DNA from: Lancefieldella rimae ATCC 49626
GTDB lineage: Bacteria; Actinomycetota; Coriobacteriia; Coriobacteriales; Atopobiaceae
DNA length: 64,000 nucleotides
Assembly: GCF_000174015.1 (NCBI RefSeq)
Contig: NZ_ACFE01000003.1
Coordinates: 62,001-126,000, forward strand
Direction: 5' to 3'
Part shown: in pieces, positions 54,821 to 63,676 of the stretch
How the letters are laid out: every line of letters starts with the position of its first letter
Position numbering within the stretch: position 1 is the stretch's first letter
Notes under the pieces: generated by a model
Database searches by the model: none
The model's input: only the letters and a program-made list of their open reading frames with translations
Told to the model about the DNA's origin: nothing
Position numbers and translations under genes: made by a program

Positions 54821-55906
54821 TTAGTGCAATGCCGTTAAGCGTCCTTGGGCGTCTGTGTCAGCCTGTACCGTGCTATCAGACAGTACCGAGCCATCCTCAG
54901 CTACGGCGTATGCGTGGCCGTCCAGCACATGTACACCCTTGTCTAAGAGATTGCCATTTTCTCCGGCAAGATACATCTTGCCGTCAACCTCAAAAAGACC
55001 GGTAGCCATAGCTCCCATAGGAGCGCCCGCGTCTGGCTTGAGGTAATAGCGATACTTACCGACATCCTGCCAGCCAATAGCCATAGAGCACTCGTAGCCG
55101 TCATCAGTTTCGCGGAGGTAGTACCAGTTATTACTGTTAAAGAACCAGCCTTTGCGGGCGTAGCCGTCCTTATCAAAAGCATACCAATAGCCATCGATAA
55201 ATGCCCAGCAGTCGTAGTACCACGTCGTAGAGCTTAGTGCATACCACCAGCCGTGTGTGTTGTGTACCCAGTGCGGCGTAAATGCAGTGTCATTACCACC
55301 TGCGATTCTAGCCCAGCCAGCAGGCTCGATTTGCGCCACATTAAGGTCGCATCGACCGCCTGAGCTTGAGAATTGCCAGATGGTCCAATCTTGCCATGCG
55401 CCGGTATTGTAGATCATCTCCGGAAGTTCCCACGAGAAGCGATTGTCGGGATATCCTGCAATCCAAAGCGCACAATCACTCGCGCACGACGCCACGTGTG
55501 GGCGTCCTGCCGGATAGGTATATACCACTGGCCATATACCGGTACGCTCGTGCACTCGGTCCACAAAGCGACGCGGCCATGTAGTAGAGCCCCATGCGTC
55601 GTTATCGGTGGTCTCCCAGTCAAGCGCCAAAAGAGCACGACCAATGTAGCCACTAACACGGTCGAGGAAAGCGTCAGCTTCAGCTGCGGGGTCTCCGCCG
55701 TCGGCATAGTGGTAGACCCCGATAAGCTTACCGTCTGCAAGTGCTCGCTCAAGCTGAGCCGTCATATACGAGTTCATCGGTCGTGTGCCTTGTGTGGCCT
55801 TAGCAATCACGAAATCAGAGCCGCTGTAAGCGGTCTCCACAAAGCTACTGTCGTAGGTACCGCCACTTATGGACTGGTAGCCGGATACGTCAATTCCTTT
55901 AAGCAT
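54821..55906 (-). CDS. Phage endolysin: GH25 muramidase with cell-wall-binding repeats
   Basis: 361 residues. The GH25 domain (about 1-200) starts MLKGIDVSGYQ with the first acidic residue and has LALDWETTDNDAW, the DxE catalytic pair. The second half (about 210-350) has aromatic/Gly-rich repeats such as HGWWYAL, TWYYDCWAFIDGYWYAFDKDGYARKGWF and HAYAVAEDGSVL, which are choline- or glucan-binding-like. It cleaves the glycan strand of peptidoglycan at the end of the lytic cycle. There is no signal peptide, so it relies on the holin upstream. Confidence 0.92.
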   Translation of the reverse strand: MLKGIDVSGYQSISGGTYDSSFVETAYSGSDFVIAKATQGTRPMNSYMTAQLERALADGKLIGVYHYADGGDPAAEADAFLDRVSGYIGRALLALDWETTDNDAWGSTTWPRRFVDRVHERTGIWPVVYTYPAGRPHVASCASDCALWIAGYPDNRFSWELPEMIYNTGAWQDWTIWQFSSSGGRCDLNVAQIEPAGWARIAGGNDTAFTPHWVHNTHGWWYALSSTTWYYDCWAFIDGYWYAFDKDGYARKGWFFNSNNWYYLRETDDGYECSMAIGWQDVGKYRYYLKPDAGAPMGAMATGLFEVDGKMYLAGENGNLLDKGVHVLDGHAYAVAEDGSVLSDSTVQADTDAQGRLTALH

Positions 55907-56189
55907 TGCCGCCCTCCATAGCAGTATGAGTGGGCTTCTCGCTTGGCTTTGTATAGGTCATAGCTCGGGCAGAGTCGCCGAGACCCTGCGTAGTTGGATC
56001 ATTGACGATGCCTAGGATGGAAAGCACCGCAAAAGCGGCGTTGATAATGTCTGCAATCTGGCGATTGAGCACGACGAAATCCCACTTATAGCCAAAGGGT
56101 GCCGCACATACCTGCGCAAGCAAAAGTACGGCCGGCACGATTGCCAGCCAAAAAGCTTTGTTCTTCATACGTACGGTTACGTTAATCAT
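55899..56189 (-). CDS. Phage holin (phiLC3-like)
   Basis: 96 residues with two helices (AFWLAIVPAVLLLAQVCAA and INAAFAVLSILGIV) and the phiLC3-family signature NDPTTQGLGDSARAMTY. It forms holes in the membrane for lysin release. It overlaps the lysin gene by 8 bases. Confidence 0.92.
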   Translation of the reverse strand: MINVTVRMKNKAFWLAIVPAVLLLAQVCAAPFGYKWDFVVLNRQIADIINAAFAVLSILGIVNDPTTQGLGDSARAMTYTKPSEKPTHTAMEGGNA

Positions 56190-56201
56190 CTTTAATCTCC
56201 T

Positions 56202-56498
56202 TTACTGACCGATTAACTTTGTAATTGCAAACGTCACGACTGCTGTGACGATAATGCTAATGACGGTTTTAACGGTGTCATTCCACCGCTGAGCGGGTAG
56301 CTCTGTCAGGCTATTAACCTTTAGTAAGACCTCACCAACCTTCGTGTTGATGTTGTCTAGTTTTTCATCGTGCCGGATGTATACCTCGCGGAGTGCTCGC
56401 AGTTCCTTCTCGTGGTCGTCAACGGTTGACTGGATTCGGATGACCTCACCTCGCAAGGCGCTGAGGTCAGCTTCGAGCTTGTCTATATTCGTCTCCAT
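56202..56498 (-). CDS. XhlA-like holin-associated protein
   Basis: 98 residues: an N-terminal coiled coil (about 3-65, with heptads such as LEADLSALRGEVIRIQSTVDDHEKEL) and one C-terminal helix (VISIIVTAVVTFAITKLI). This resembles XhlA-type proteins that act with holins in lysis. It lies 12 bases before the holin gene. Confidence 0.85.
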   Translation of the reverse strand: METNIDKLEADLSALRGEVIRIQSTVDDHEKELRALREVYIRHDEKLDNINTKVGEVLLKVNSLTELPAQRWNDTVKTVISIIVTAVVTFAITKLIGQ

Positions 56499-56511
56499 AT
56501 ACTCACCTCCC

Positions 56512-58956
56512 CTATGCGAAAGCCTTAGGCATGACGAACGCCAGCCCTGAGCAGTAGCCCCGCGCCGAGTTGTATATCCATATGTCCCCGTAGGAGCCGC
56601 CTACGCCATCAACCCATACGCCAGCAGTGCCTTCTGCTTGCTGTGTTGCGAGTACGACGTAGTTGCTGTCAGCCGGACGCCACTTCTCCGGAAGCTTTTC
56701 GACGGTATGTACGCCGGAGTATCCGGCCGGGACATACACATCTAAGAGCAGAAAACCACCATAGATGCGCCACTTGACATACGCTTTTGGTATGACATTT
56801 GAGCCGTCTGTGACTCTCATAGTTACCCATGGCGTGACAGTGAGAAGATTGATTAGATGCTTATGTGTACCCGTGGCACTTGATAGTACATTTTCGTTCG
56901 CTATATATGCCACTTCATACCCTTGTGGCTTAATGAAGACCTCTATGCCTCGATTAATCTCGCTCTCAATCGCTGCAAATTTTAGAACGCTTGACATAGT
57001 CGTATATGAGTAGTGCGGATTAAACGAAAATGACTCTCCCGTAAAAACTGCATCTTGTATAACGCCAATATCAGGATTATTTTCACGCTTAACATTAAGG
57101 TTAAAAGCAGAATCAACCATTGATATTTCTGCTTCTGTCGCTCCTTTAGCAAGAGCCACAGTGTTTTGAGCAATCGTAGCAATCTCTTTTGCGCCGCTCA
57201 TCACGTGTAAACCTTGTGCATCAATCGTCGTGTGGGCGGCTGCCTTGCTCCCGACATGAGCACCTTCAGCATCGGTCGAAAAGGCGTTGCTGAGCTTATC
57301 TACTGCTTGCTTAGCAGCTGTGGCTGTCTCTTCTGCTTGTGTGGCAACTGTACCGGCTGCACTGGCCATTTGCTTCGCTTCTGTTGCCTTACCGTCTACA
57401 GCTGCAGCTTGCGTGGCTGCAGTCTTGGCTTGTGTCTTAGCGTCATGTGCTTCTTGGCCAGCTGCGTCTGCGGTCTTTTTAGCTTCCGTGGCTGCTGCTT
57501 TAGCCGCTGCAACATCAGATACAACCGTCGTAACGGCTTGTGCTGCCTTCTCGGCCTTGGTACTTACCTCTTCCACCTTAGACGCTGCGGCATCCGCCTT
57601 CTTAGCCGCCGTAGTGACTTGCTCTTCAACCTTAACGACGGTCTTCTTAGCTTCCTCGGCAGTCGTGGTTGCTTTGACCGCACGGTCATCTACCTCTGCC
57701 ACCTTAATAGTGGTTTTCTTAGCATCTTCCGCGATAGTTCGCGTGGACGCTGAGAGTGCTGTGACGCGGCGTTGCTGAGCGTCTGCGTCGTCTTGCGCTG
57801 TCGTACCTTCCTTAGTGAGGGTAGATGCAATGGCACCGAACTTGTATTTGCTGTGAGTGGGGTCACAGATATCAATCGTACGGCCCACGCAAAGCATCAT
57901 GCGAGACAGTTCGTGTGGCTTGCTTTTGACACTTACGCGTTCAAGGAAGTTAATGGGTCGAATGCTCTTATCTGCATAGTGCAGGTCAAAAGCCGACACT
58001 TCGATAGCATCATCAAAGCGCGCTGCTGCAAGCTCTGCCATAGCCTTCTCGGCGAGCTGCTTTTTGTCAGAAATATCGTGATACTGGATAGTCTTTTCGA
58101 TAACTCCATAGCGCTCTGCTTTAGCCTTATCGACGATGGCATCACCAAGGATATAGTAGTCGGGACTGACGGCTACATACACACCGTCTTGCTCCCCGTC
58201 ATCGATCGTGACATCGTGCTCATGCTCTCCTTCGCCGGCTTTGCCTACCGGCACAATGGCGGTAAAGAGATCCTTGCCATCGGTCCCAGTTGAAAGATCT
58301 AAGAGATTTTGTCCGAGCTCTACGGCCTGTGTAGACTCCGCAGCACCGCGAGAAGGTAGCCAATCGACAAGAGAGCCGTAGTCATCATATCGCACGCGGA
58401 AATAGCCCCCACAGAGCTTTGTAAGCTTATCGCGCATCTCTTTAATTGTGGTTGGACGGCTCCCGGTACCACGGCTCAGACGTCCGTAGTTTATGCCGGC
58501 ATTGATACCGACACGGAAGCGCTTACAGCGGTTAGCGACGTGCGTGTTGTGCTGGTCGATAAACCAAAGAAAAAGCTTGTCGGCTTCTGCTGGCGCATTG
58601 ATGGGACAATCAATCTCAGTCGTGTCGTAGGTCTTATAAGGCCGCACGGTCGTGTCATTGAGATATGCGAGTGACCCCTCGCAGACTATTTTCTTCGCAC
58701 CATCCATGGGCATAGACACCGAGCGCACACGGCCACGAAAAAGTACCTCGCCGCTCTCGACTTCTTTTAACTCCACTTCACGCTCAATGGCCATAACTGC
58801 ATCATGGCCAAAAGCAGACCAGAGTGGGTGTGTGGGTGCGATCTTAAAAGTAAGAGTCGGGGACTGTCCCGACTCTTCTTTTAGTTCTGCGCTTAAAATC
58901 TGTGTATCAGTACGCGGATTGTGGAGTACCTGTCCCGCGTAGTTCATGGCATACAT
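56512..58956 (-). CDS. Phage tail spike/endopeptidase-like tail protein
   Basis: 814 residues. The N-terminal 370 resemble the siphophage tail-endopeptidase (Gp37/Tal-like) baseplate part: LSAELKEESGQSPTLTFKIAP, EVELKEVESGEVLFRGRV and LPSRGAAESTQAVELG. Next is a long Ala/Lys/Thr-rich coiled coil (about 395-600) with heptad-like TAAKKADAAA and AAATEAKKTAD elements, and then a C-terminal receptor-binding-like domain (about 605-814) with an aromatic-rich end. It starts directly after the upstream stop. Confidence 0.8.
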   Translation of the reverse strand: MYAMNYAGQVLHNPRTDTQILSAELKEESGQSPTLTFKIAPTHPLWSAFGHDAVMAIEREVELKEVESGEVLFRGRVRSVSMPMDGAKKIVCEGSLAYLNDTTVRPYKTYDTTEIDCPINAPAEADKLFLWFIDQHNTHVANRCKRFRVGINAGINYGRLSRGTGSRPTTIKEMRDKLTKLCGGYFRVRYDDYGSLVDWLPSRGAAESTQAVELGQNLLDLSTGTDGKDLFTAIVPVGKAGEGEHEHDVTIDDGEQDGVYVAVSPDYYILGDAIVDKAKAERYGVIEKTIQYHDISDKKQLAEKAMAELAAARFDDAIEVSAFDLHYADKSIRPINFLERVSVKSKPHELSRMMLCVGRTIDICDPTHSKYKFGAIASTLTKEGTTAQDDADAQQRRVTALSASTRTIAEDAKKTTIKVAEVDDRAVKATTTAEEAKKTVVKVEEQVTTAAKKADAAASKVEEVSTKAEKAAQAVTTVVSDVAAAKAAATEAKKTADAAGQEAHDAKTQAKTAATQAAAVDGKATEAKQMASAAGTVATQAEETATAAKQAVDKLSNAFSTDAEGAHVGSKAAAHTTIDAQGLHVMSGAKEIATIAQNTVALAKGATEAEISMVDSAFNLNVKRENNPDIGVIQDAVFTGESFSFNPHYSYTTMSSVLKFAAIESEINRGIEVFIKPQGYEVAYIANENVLSSATGTHKHLINLLTVTPWVTMRVTDGSNVIPKAYVKWRIYGGFLLLDVYVPAGYSGVHTVEKLPEKWRPADSNYVVLATQQAEGTAGVWVDGVGGSYGDIWIYNSARGYCSGLAFVMPKAFA

Positions 58957-59418
58957 TTACGCCGTCCTCTCCCACATGAAGACCGAACGAAAAGGTGGCA
59001 TGTTGTTATGCGGCTGGTTGCCACCGGTCGCGTCTACTCTAAAGCGGTAGTTTGTTACATCGCCACTGGAGTATGCCGTCCATTGGTTACCACTGCCCCA
59101 AGTATTGCCATAGAGCATTGAAGTATCGTGGTTGTGCGAAGGCATCTCAGCCACAGTAAGCGTGTGCTCTTCCTCGCCGCCGGTAGAGCCTACGGGATGC
59201 TTCTGACTTTGAGCCAGCAAAAAGACGCCATTGATAGGCGACCATGTACCGCCGAGGAAGGTGCTAGGGTCGGTTGGCTTGGTAGACTGGTAGATGCTGC
59301 CTACCGGCCACATGGCATCGAGCAGGTCGAAGTTCTTAGCGATATCCTTGATGCTCTGCTGGATTTCGTCTGTTACGTCGGGCTTTGTTAAGCCCATATT
59401 CTTGGTTTTCGATGACAT
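58957..59418 (-). CDS. Phage tail tip/collar-like protein
   Basis: 153 residues from ATG 59418 (GGAAGG upstream; overlaps the Dit stop as TAATG). PVGSIYQSTKPTDPSTFLGGTW and EEEHTLTVAEMPSHNHD ... PHNNMPPFRSVFMWER are the hallmarks of phage tail-collar/short-fibre tips. The VAEMPSHNH motif recurs in fibre C-termini that bind the host. Confidence 0.85.
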   Translation of the reverse strand: MSSKTKNMGLTKPDVTDEIQQSIKDIAKNFDLLDAMWPVGSIYQSTKPTDPSTFLGGTWSPINGVFLLAQSQKHPVGSTGGEEEHTLTVAEMPSHNHDTSMLYGNTWGSGNQWTAYSSGDVTNYRFRVDATGGNQPHNNMPPFRSVFMWERTA

Positions 59419-60281
59419 TAGATGTCCTTCCACTCAAATGTAAGTTTTACGTCGTTACCTTCGTGGGCTTCCGTATCGCCTACATAGATGTTTTCACGCC
59501 ATGTACCGTGTAGCTGGTCCCATGTCCTTACTTGGAGCTCGGACCATTTAAGAGATTTCAGGCGATTAGTACCGGCTCGCACGAGATAGCCTAGGCGGAA
59601 GCCTGCGTACTTATCCCATGTATCACCTGTATAGTCCGTCCATACAGCTTTGCCATAATCGAGCGTTGTGTTTACATGGACGATGTTCTTTCCATGGTGC
59701 AAAACCATGTCTTCGTTCGTCCATGTGCCCGGCTCGAAAACAAAGCTTTGGCCGTTTAGGTTGATGATGGTGGGAGACGTGCATGTGACGATAGGTACCG
59801 TCTCTTTTGCCGGACCATTAAGCGTATAAGTCTTGCCGAGTTCGCCGTTAAGGAGATACTCGATGATGCCTTTTGACTTGTACGGTTCGCAGGTAATTTG
59901 CAGTTTGATTTCTACTGTTTGGTCATAGAGCTTCTGCGTAGCAACGCTGAAGCGCCCCGTATAGGTGTAGTCAGCGTCCCACGATGGGACGAAGCTAAAA
60001 CGCCGACCATGTAAGAAGTTACGAAAGCGCGTCAAGCAATCCTCGATATCCAGCCAATTAAAAGTCTCGACCGGATACAAGATGCACTCTATCGTTCGGT
60101 CATTGTAGACAGGAGCGCCTGTAAGCCACTCTGACAAGTCTAAAGTGCCATCACGCCCCGGTATAGCCACCTTAGCCGTTTTGAGTGCTGGCGGCTTGTC
60201 AGAGTAGCTGTCAAGCACAAGCCCATACGTCTCACACAGTGGCGTACCGTCTACTGTAAGTTCATATCCCTCATACTTCAT
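59418..60281 (-). CDS. Distal tail protein (Dit/siphovirus tail component)
   Basis: 287 residues. LVLDSYSDKPPALKTAKVAIPGRDGTLDLSEWLTGAPVYNDRTIECILY is the N-terminal Dit-like fold; the C-terminal half has a galectin-like beta pattern. In siphophages this forms the hub at the tail tip, next to the tape measure. It overlaps the tape-measure gene by 4 bases. Confidence 0.85.
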   Translation of the reverse strand: MKYEGYELTVDGTPLCETYGLVLDSYSDKPPALKTAKVAIPGRDGTLDLSEWLTGAPVYNDRTIECILYPVETFNWLDIEDCLTRFRNFLHGRRFSFVPSWDADYTYTGRFSVATQKLYDQTVEIKLQITCEPYKSKGIIEYLLNGELGKTYTLNGPAKETVPIVTCTSPTIINLNGQSFVFEPGTWTNEDMVLHHGKNIVHVNTTLDYGKAVWTDYTGDTWDKYAGFRLGYLVRAGTNRLKSLKWSELQVRTWDQLHGTWRENIYVGDTEAHEGNDVKLTFEWKDI

Positions 60282-62878
60282 CGGCTTGCCACCACCTTAT
60301 ACTCTCCAAGACGTTTATCAATCTCCGGAGCGATAACTCCACCGACCGTTTCCCCATCCATATAGAGCTTCATATTCCGCACGTCTTCGCGTAGAGCTCG
60401 CACCTCCTCAACGAGAGTTATTGTCCCTGTGTCATCCACTGACACCGCATCGGCGATATAGCCTTTCAGCGTATCGATAGGCGCAACGGCTTCCGGACCT
60501 GCTTCTCCGCCAACCATGGCATTAGACCCATTCATGCCGAAGATAGTCGGCTGCGTGAGCACAGCACCTTTTGAGTACCATTCAATATCAAGATGCGGGA
60601 CTGATGGTGGAGCGATCGAGAAACTTCCGGAAATATGGAAATGCGGAAGCTTGATTTTTGGAAATTCGATATGCAGTCCACGGAAGAAATTAGCAATGGC
60701 GTTTAGACCATTCGAGACAGTGTTTTTCGCATTGCCCATGATATTGCCAATGGTGTTCGCAATGCCGGAAAAGATACTTGATACCGTACTGGCGACACCA
60801 TTCAGGATGTTTGAAAAGGCGCTTTCGATGCCATTAAGCACGCCTGTTATTGCGCCTAGAATGCCGTTCATGATGCCGCGCAGCGCTCCGGACAGGCCAT
60901 TCATAATGTTTTGCGCGCCGGTTGATGCCATCTGCCAGTTGCCTGTAAAAATGCCGACAAATGTACCGACTATAGCTTGAATAACTCCGATAACCGCTTG
61001 GATGATGCCGGAAATAGCCGTCATAGCGCCTGTGATGACAGACGATGCTACTGTAAAGGCTGTGCCAAGCGCGGTACCGACGAAGTTAGCGAGCATCTGA
61101 AGCTGCGCAAGCACGACACCGCCGATAACTCCCGCGATGCCGAGAAGAATTTGCCCAACCACCTGTATTGCTGGCCACGCCATTTCAAATGCTGGAATGA
61201 CGGTGCCTGTAATGAGATCTCCAACTGTCGCGAACGCATCGCTAAACATCTGTATAGCTGGTTGTACCGCATCGAATACCGGCGCAAAGGTCGATGTAAA
61301 CCAGTCAACGACTACTTGTAGGCCGTTCTGGAAGGTCTCGCCTGCACCCTGTGCACTTGTCAGCCAATCGATAAATGGCGCTATGAAATCTACTGCGCTA
61401 GAAAAAGCATCGGCAATTACGTCAATAGCGCCTGTGATATATGGTGCTGCCGTCTGCGCGAAGTTTGCCGCCGCATCAGCTACGGCAGCAAGAACATTAG
61501 CAATACCACCAATGGCAGATGATACAACTCCCGTATCGTAGAGCCTGCCAAGCACATCAGCGATACCTTGCAGGGCTGCTACAACGATACCTCCGGCCAC
61601 ATCACCAATTTTCTGAAAAGACTCCCAAAGAGACTGCAGAGCCGGGCCACACGCAGACGCAATATCTGAGCCTATAGCACCAAGTACAGAGCCAATCTCA
61701 CCAAGCGCATTCTGCACATCGGTATTCGTGGCTGCAAGCGCAAGAAAAGCCGCTACAGCGATACCTACGGGGCCAGAGAGTGCCGACAGACCACCGGACA
61801 AAGGTCCGAGCATACCGGAGAGTACAGGTATGTGCGCAATGACACCGGCAAGCGCGGCCGGACCCTTAAGAGCCACAAAGCCAGCAATTACCGGAGCGAG
61901 TGCAGGCATAACGGGACCGATTGCCTTGGTAATGCCATCAATCGCCGGAGCAAGCTGTTTGAACACTCCAACAGCCGTCTGAATAACGCCGTTCATGAGA
62001 GGTTCAGTCATGCGAGACAGTGCCGCACGGACGTTTGCTGCTGCTCCTTGAAATGTGTTTCCGGAAGCCTGGGCAGAATCGCCCAAACCGACGCGCATAG
62101 CATCTGAAAATGTCTGGAAGTCAATTTGACCCTTAGACACCATATCGGAAACTTCTTCGGAAGTCTTACCAAGATAGCTACCAAGGAGCTGCAGTACCGG
62201 TACGCCCGAGCTTGTCAGCTGCAGCATGTCATCGCCCATGAGCTTGCCACGCGCAGCCACGGAACTAAAGATAGTTCCGACGCTATTAAAGTCACGTCCT
62301 GCGGCAGACGCCACATTGGCGACAGACTGCAGAGAGTTCGTCATGTCTTGGCCGGACTTAATGCCTGCTGCGGAAAGCGTAGCAGCCGTAGTAGCCGCAT
62401 CGCCAAGACCGAAGGCCGTACCGCGCACAGCAGTTGTGGCCGAGTTCATGATGGACTCAATGTCTTGCACATCATGGCCAAAGCCAGCAAGCTTCTTCTT
62501 TGCGTTGTCGATAGCAAGAGCGCGGTCAAAGCCGCCTTGTACGGCAATCCCCGCAACTGCTGCGACCCCTGCGCCTGCAACATTGCCCATCACACCGACA
62601 AGCTCTGACGCATTTGTGCGTACTGCATTCCACGCTCGAGACACACCACCTACAGCCGCACTGGAGACGCTTTGCCAGCTATTCTGTGCTTTGTTTTTTA
62701 GTCTGTCCCAACTAGAGGACACGGAAGATTCCATCTTGCCGGCTTCGCTTGACGTTTGCTGCGAAGTCTTACCGACACTTTGCTTTAGCTGCTCGGTAGC
62801 CGCTCTAGCTTCTTCCATTCCTTTTACAAAACGGGAATTGTCTACCGTTATTTTTGCGTTAAGAGTGTAATCACTCAC
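60278..62878 (-). CDS. Tail tape measure protein
   Basis: 866 residues. MSDYTLNAKITVDNSRFVKGMEEARAATEQLKQS is the typical start and coiled coil. A TP901-like core (about 150-260) contains FGHDVQDIESIMNSATTAV, GVPVLQLLG and FQTFSDAMRVG. A long Ala/Ile/Val/Gly-rich membrane-active stretch (about 330-700) and a C-terminal HDxx-like GxGxxxxxGG region complete it. Its length sets the tail length; about 870 residues predict a tail near 130 nm by the usual rule of about 0.15 nm per residue (inference). It overlaps the chaperone gene by 8 bases. Confidence 0.92.
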   Translation of the reverse strand: MSDYTLNAKITVDNSRFVKGMEEARAATEQLKQSVGKTSQQTSSEAGKMESSVSSSWDRLKNKAQNSWQSVSSAAVGGVSRAWNAVRTNASELVGVMGNVAGAGVAAVAGIAVQGGFDRALAIDNAKKKLAGFGHDVQDIESIMNSATTAVRGTAFGLGDAATTAATLSAAGIKSGQDMTNSLQSVANVASAAGRDFNSVGTIFSSVAARGKLMGDDMLQLTSSGVPVLQLLGSYLGKTSEEVSDMVSKGQIDFQTFSDAMRVGLGDSAQASGNTFQGAAANVRAALSRMTEPLMNGVIQTAVGVFKQLAPAIDGITKAIGPVMPALAPVIAGFVALKGPAALAGVIAHIPVLSGMLGPLSGGLSALSGPVGIAVAAFLALAATNTDVQNALGEIGSVLGAIGSDIASACGPALQSLWESFQKIGDVAGGIVVAALQGIADVLGRLYDTGVVSSAIGGIANVLAAVADAAANFAQTAAPYITGAIDVIADAFSSAVDFIAPFIDWLTSAQGAGETFQNGLQVVVDWFTSTFAPVFDAVQPAIQMFSDAFATVGDLITGTVIPAFEMAWPAIQVVGQILLGIAGVIGGVVLAQLQMLANFVGTALGTAFTVASSVITGAMTAISGIIQAVIGVIQAIVGTFVGIFTGNWQMASTGAQNIMNGLSGALRGIMNGILGAITGVLNGIESAFSNILNGVASTVSSIFSGIANTIGNIMGNAKNTVSNGLNAIANFFRGLHIEFPKIKLPHFHISGSFSIAPPSVPHLDIEWYSKGAVLTQPTIFGMNGSNAMVGGEAGPEAVAPIDTLKGYIADAVSVDDTGTITLVEEVRALREDVRNMKLYMDGETVGGVIAPEIDKRLGEYKVVASR

Positions 62879-63296
62879 GAGGGTTTACCCCCTCTCTAAA
62901 AAAATTACGGCGTCCCTCGATCTTCTCGAGAGCCGCCATTTTTTGCATTGCTTCACCGGTGCTCATAGTGCGCGCCGGCTTGTCATAGTCGATTTCATCG
63001 AAAAGCGGAATCGGATTTGCACTCTTCTTTTGATACGCATTCGCGAGCGCATTACCTATCGCATCACGCACAGCCGAAACCGATAAAACCTCGTAATCTT
63101 CACGCGCCCGTTTTAGCAAGACGAGCTGTGAGGGTGTGAGCTCCGCAAACTGCGAAGGCAACCATCCAAAACGCACTGCCGCCCATGCCCAAAGCTTTTC
63201 TGACTCGTCTACGCCATCTTTAGGCTCTGTAGTCTGTGGCTGGCTAGGCTTCTCGCCGTGGCGTTTCCAGCGTGGACGCTTTAGGCTTTCGGGAAT
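62871..63296 (-). CDS. Tail assembly chaperone extension (gpT-like, -1 frame)
   Basis: The reading frame reached by a -1 shift at 63296-63302. It encodes about 141 residues: IPESLKRPRWKRHGEKP, then WAWAAVRFGWLPSQFAELTPSQLVLL, then a helical EAMQKMAALEKIEG tail. A free-standing start (GTG 63176) would truncate it to 101 residues and has no good ribosome site. In siphophages this part is made only as a gpG-gpT fusion that recruits the tape measure. The fusion would be about 245 residues. Confidence 0.8.
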   Translation of the reverse strand: MPESLKRPRWKRHGEKPSQPQTTEPKDGVDESEKLWAWAAVRFGWLPSQFAELTPSQLVLLKRAREDYEVLSVSAVRDAIGNALANAYQKKSANPIPLFDEIDYDKPARTMSTGEAMQKMAALEKIEGRRNFFREGVNPRE

Positions 63297-63607
63297 AAAA
63301 AAGCGCAGTCACGCTGTGCCGCGTCAACAAACATGTTGATCGCGTCAACGTATCCGCCTTCTTTTGTCTCGATAAGCTTCTCGGCAATCTCGACGCCTTT
63401 TGTGGGATTAACCCAAGCCGCGCGTCCACTTTCACGAATGCCATAGGCAAGCATCGTCACAAGTTCTCTGATGGTCGGAGAATCGCTATTAAAGACTGCC
63501 ATGATGGACTTATTGCCCATTGCTGCTTCTGCCATCTCAATGCGTTTCAGCGCATAGACAATCTCATATTGGACGCCTTCAACCTCGAAGGTAGTTGGTT
63601 CTGCCAT
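63281..63607 (-). CDS. Tail assembly chaperone (gpG-like)
   Basis: 108 residues from ATG 63607 with AAGGAG upstream. YALKRIEMAEAAMGNKSIMAVFNSDSPTIRELVTMLAYGIRE is the conserved helical gpG-like core. The stop lies 15 bases after a slippery T TTT TTA heptamer. It coats the tape measure during tail assembly. Confidence 0.85.
   Translation of the reverse strand: MAEPTTFEVEGVQYEIVYALKRIEMAEAAMGNKSIMAVFNSDSPTIRELVTMLAYGIRESGRAAWVNPTKGVEIAEKLIETKEGGYVDAINMFVDAAQRDCAFLFPKA
63296..63302 (-). promoter_or_regulatory. -1 ribosomal frameshift slippery heptamer T TTT TTA
   Basis: On the minus strand the gpG codons read GCT TTT TTA, so the heptamer T-TTT-TTA has exactly the X XXY YYZ phase. A -1 slip moves into the frame of the gpT-like extension (frame positions checked: codon starts move from remainder 1 to remainder 2 modulo 3). 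The downstream gpG stop lies 13 bases past the heptamer. Confidence 0.8.
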
Positions 63608-63623
63608 TTTTACTCCTTATACG

Positions 63624-63650
63624 AAAAACGGGGCGCCCTAAGGCACCCCG
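63624..63650 (-). terminator. Terminator between the major tail protein and the chaperone genes
   Basis: On the minus strand, CGGGGTGCC and GGGCGCCCCG pair across a short loop and are followed by TTTTTCG. It lies between the major tail protein stop and the gpG ribosome binding site, so it probably attenuates read-through from the highly expressed tail-tube gene. Confidence 0.75.
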
Positions 63651-63676
63651 AATTGTTAGTTGAATAGTTACTTCGC

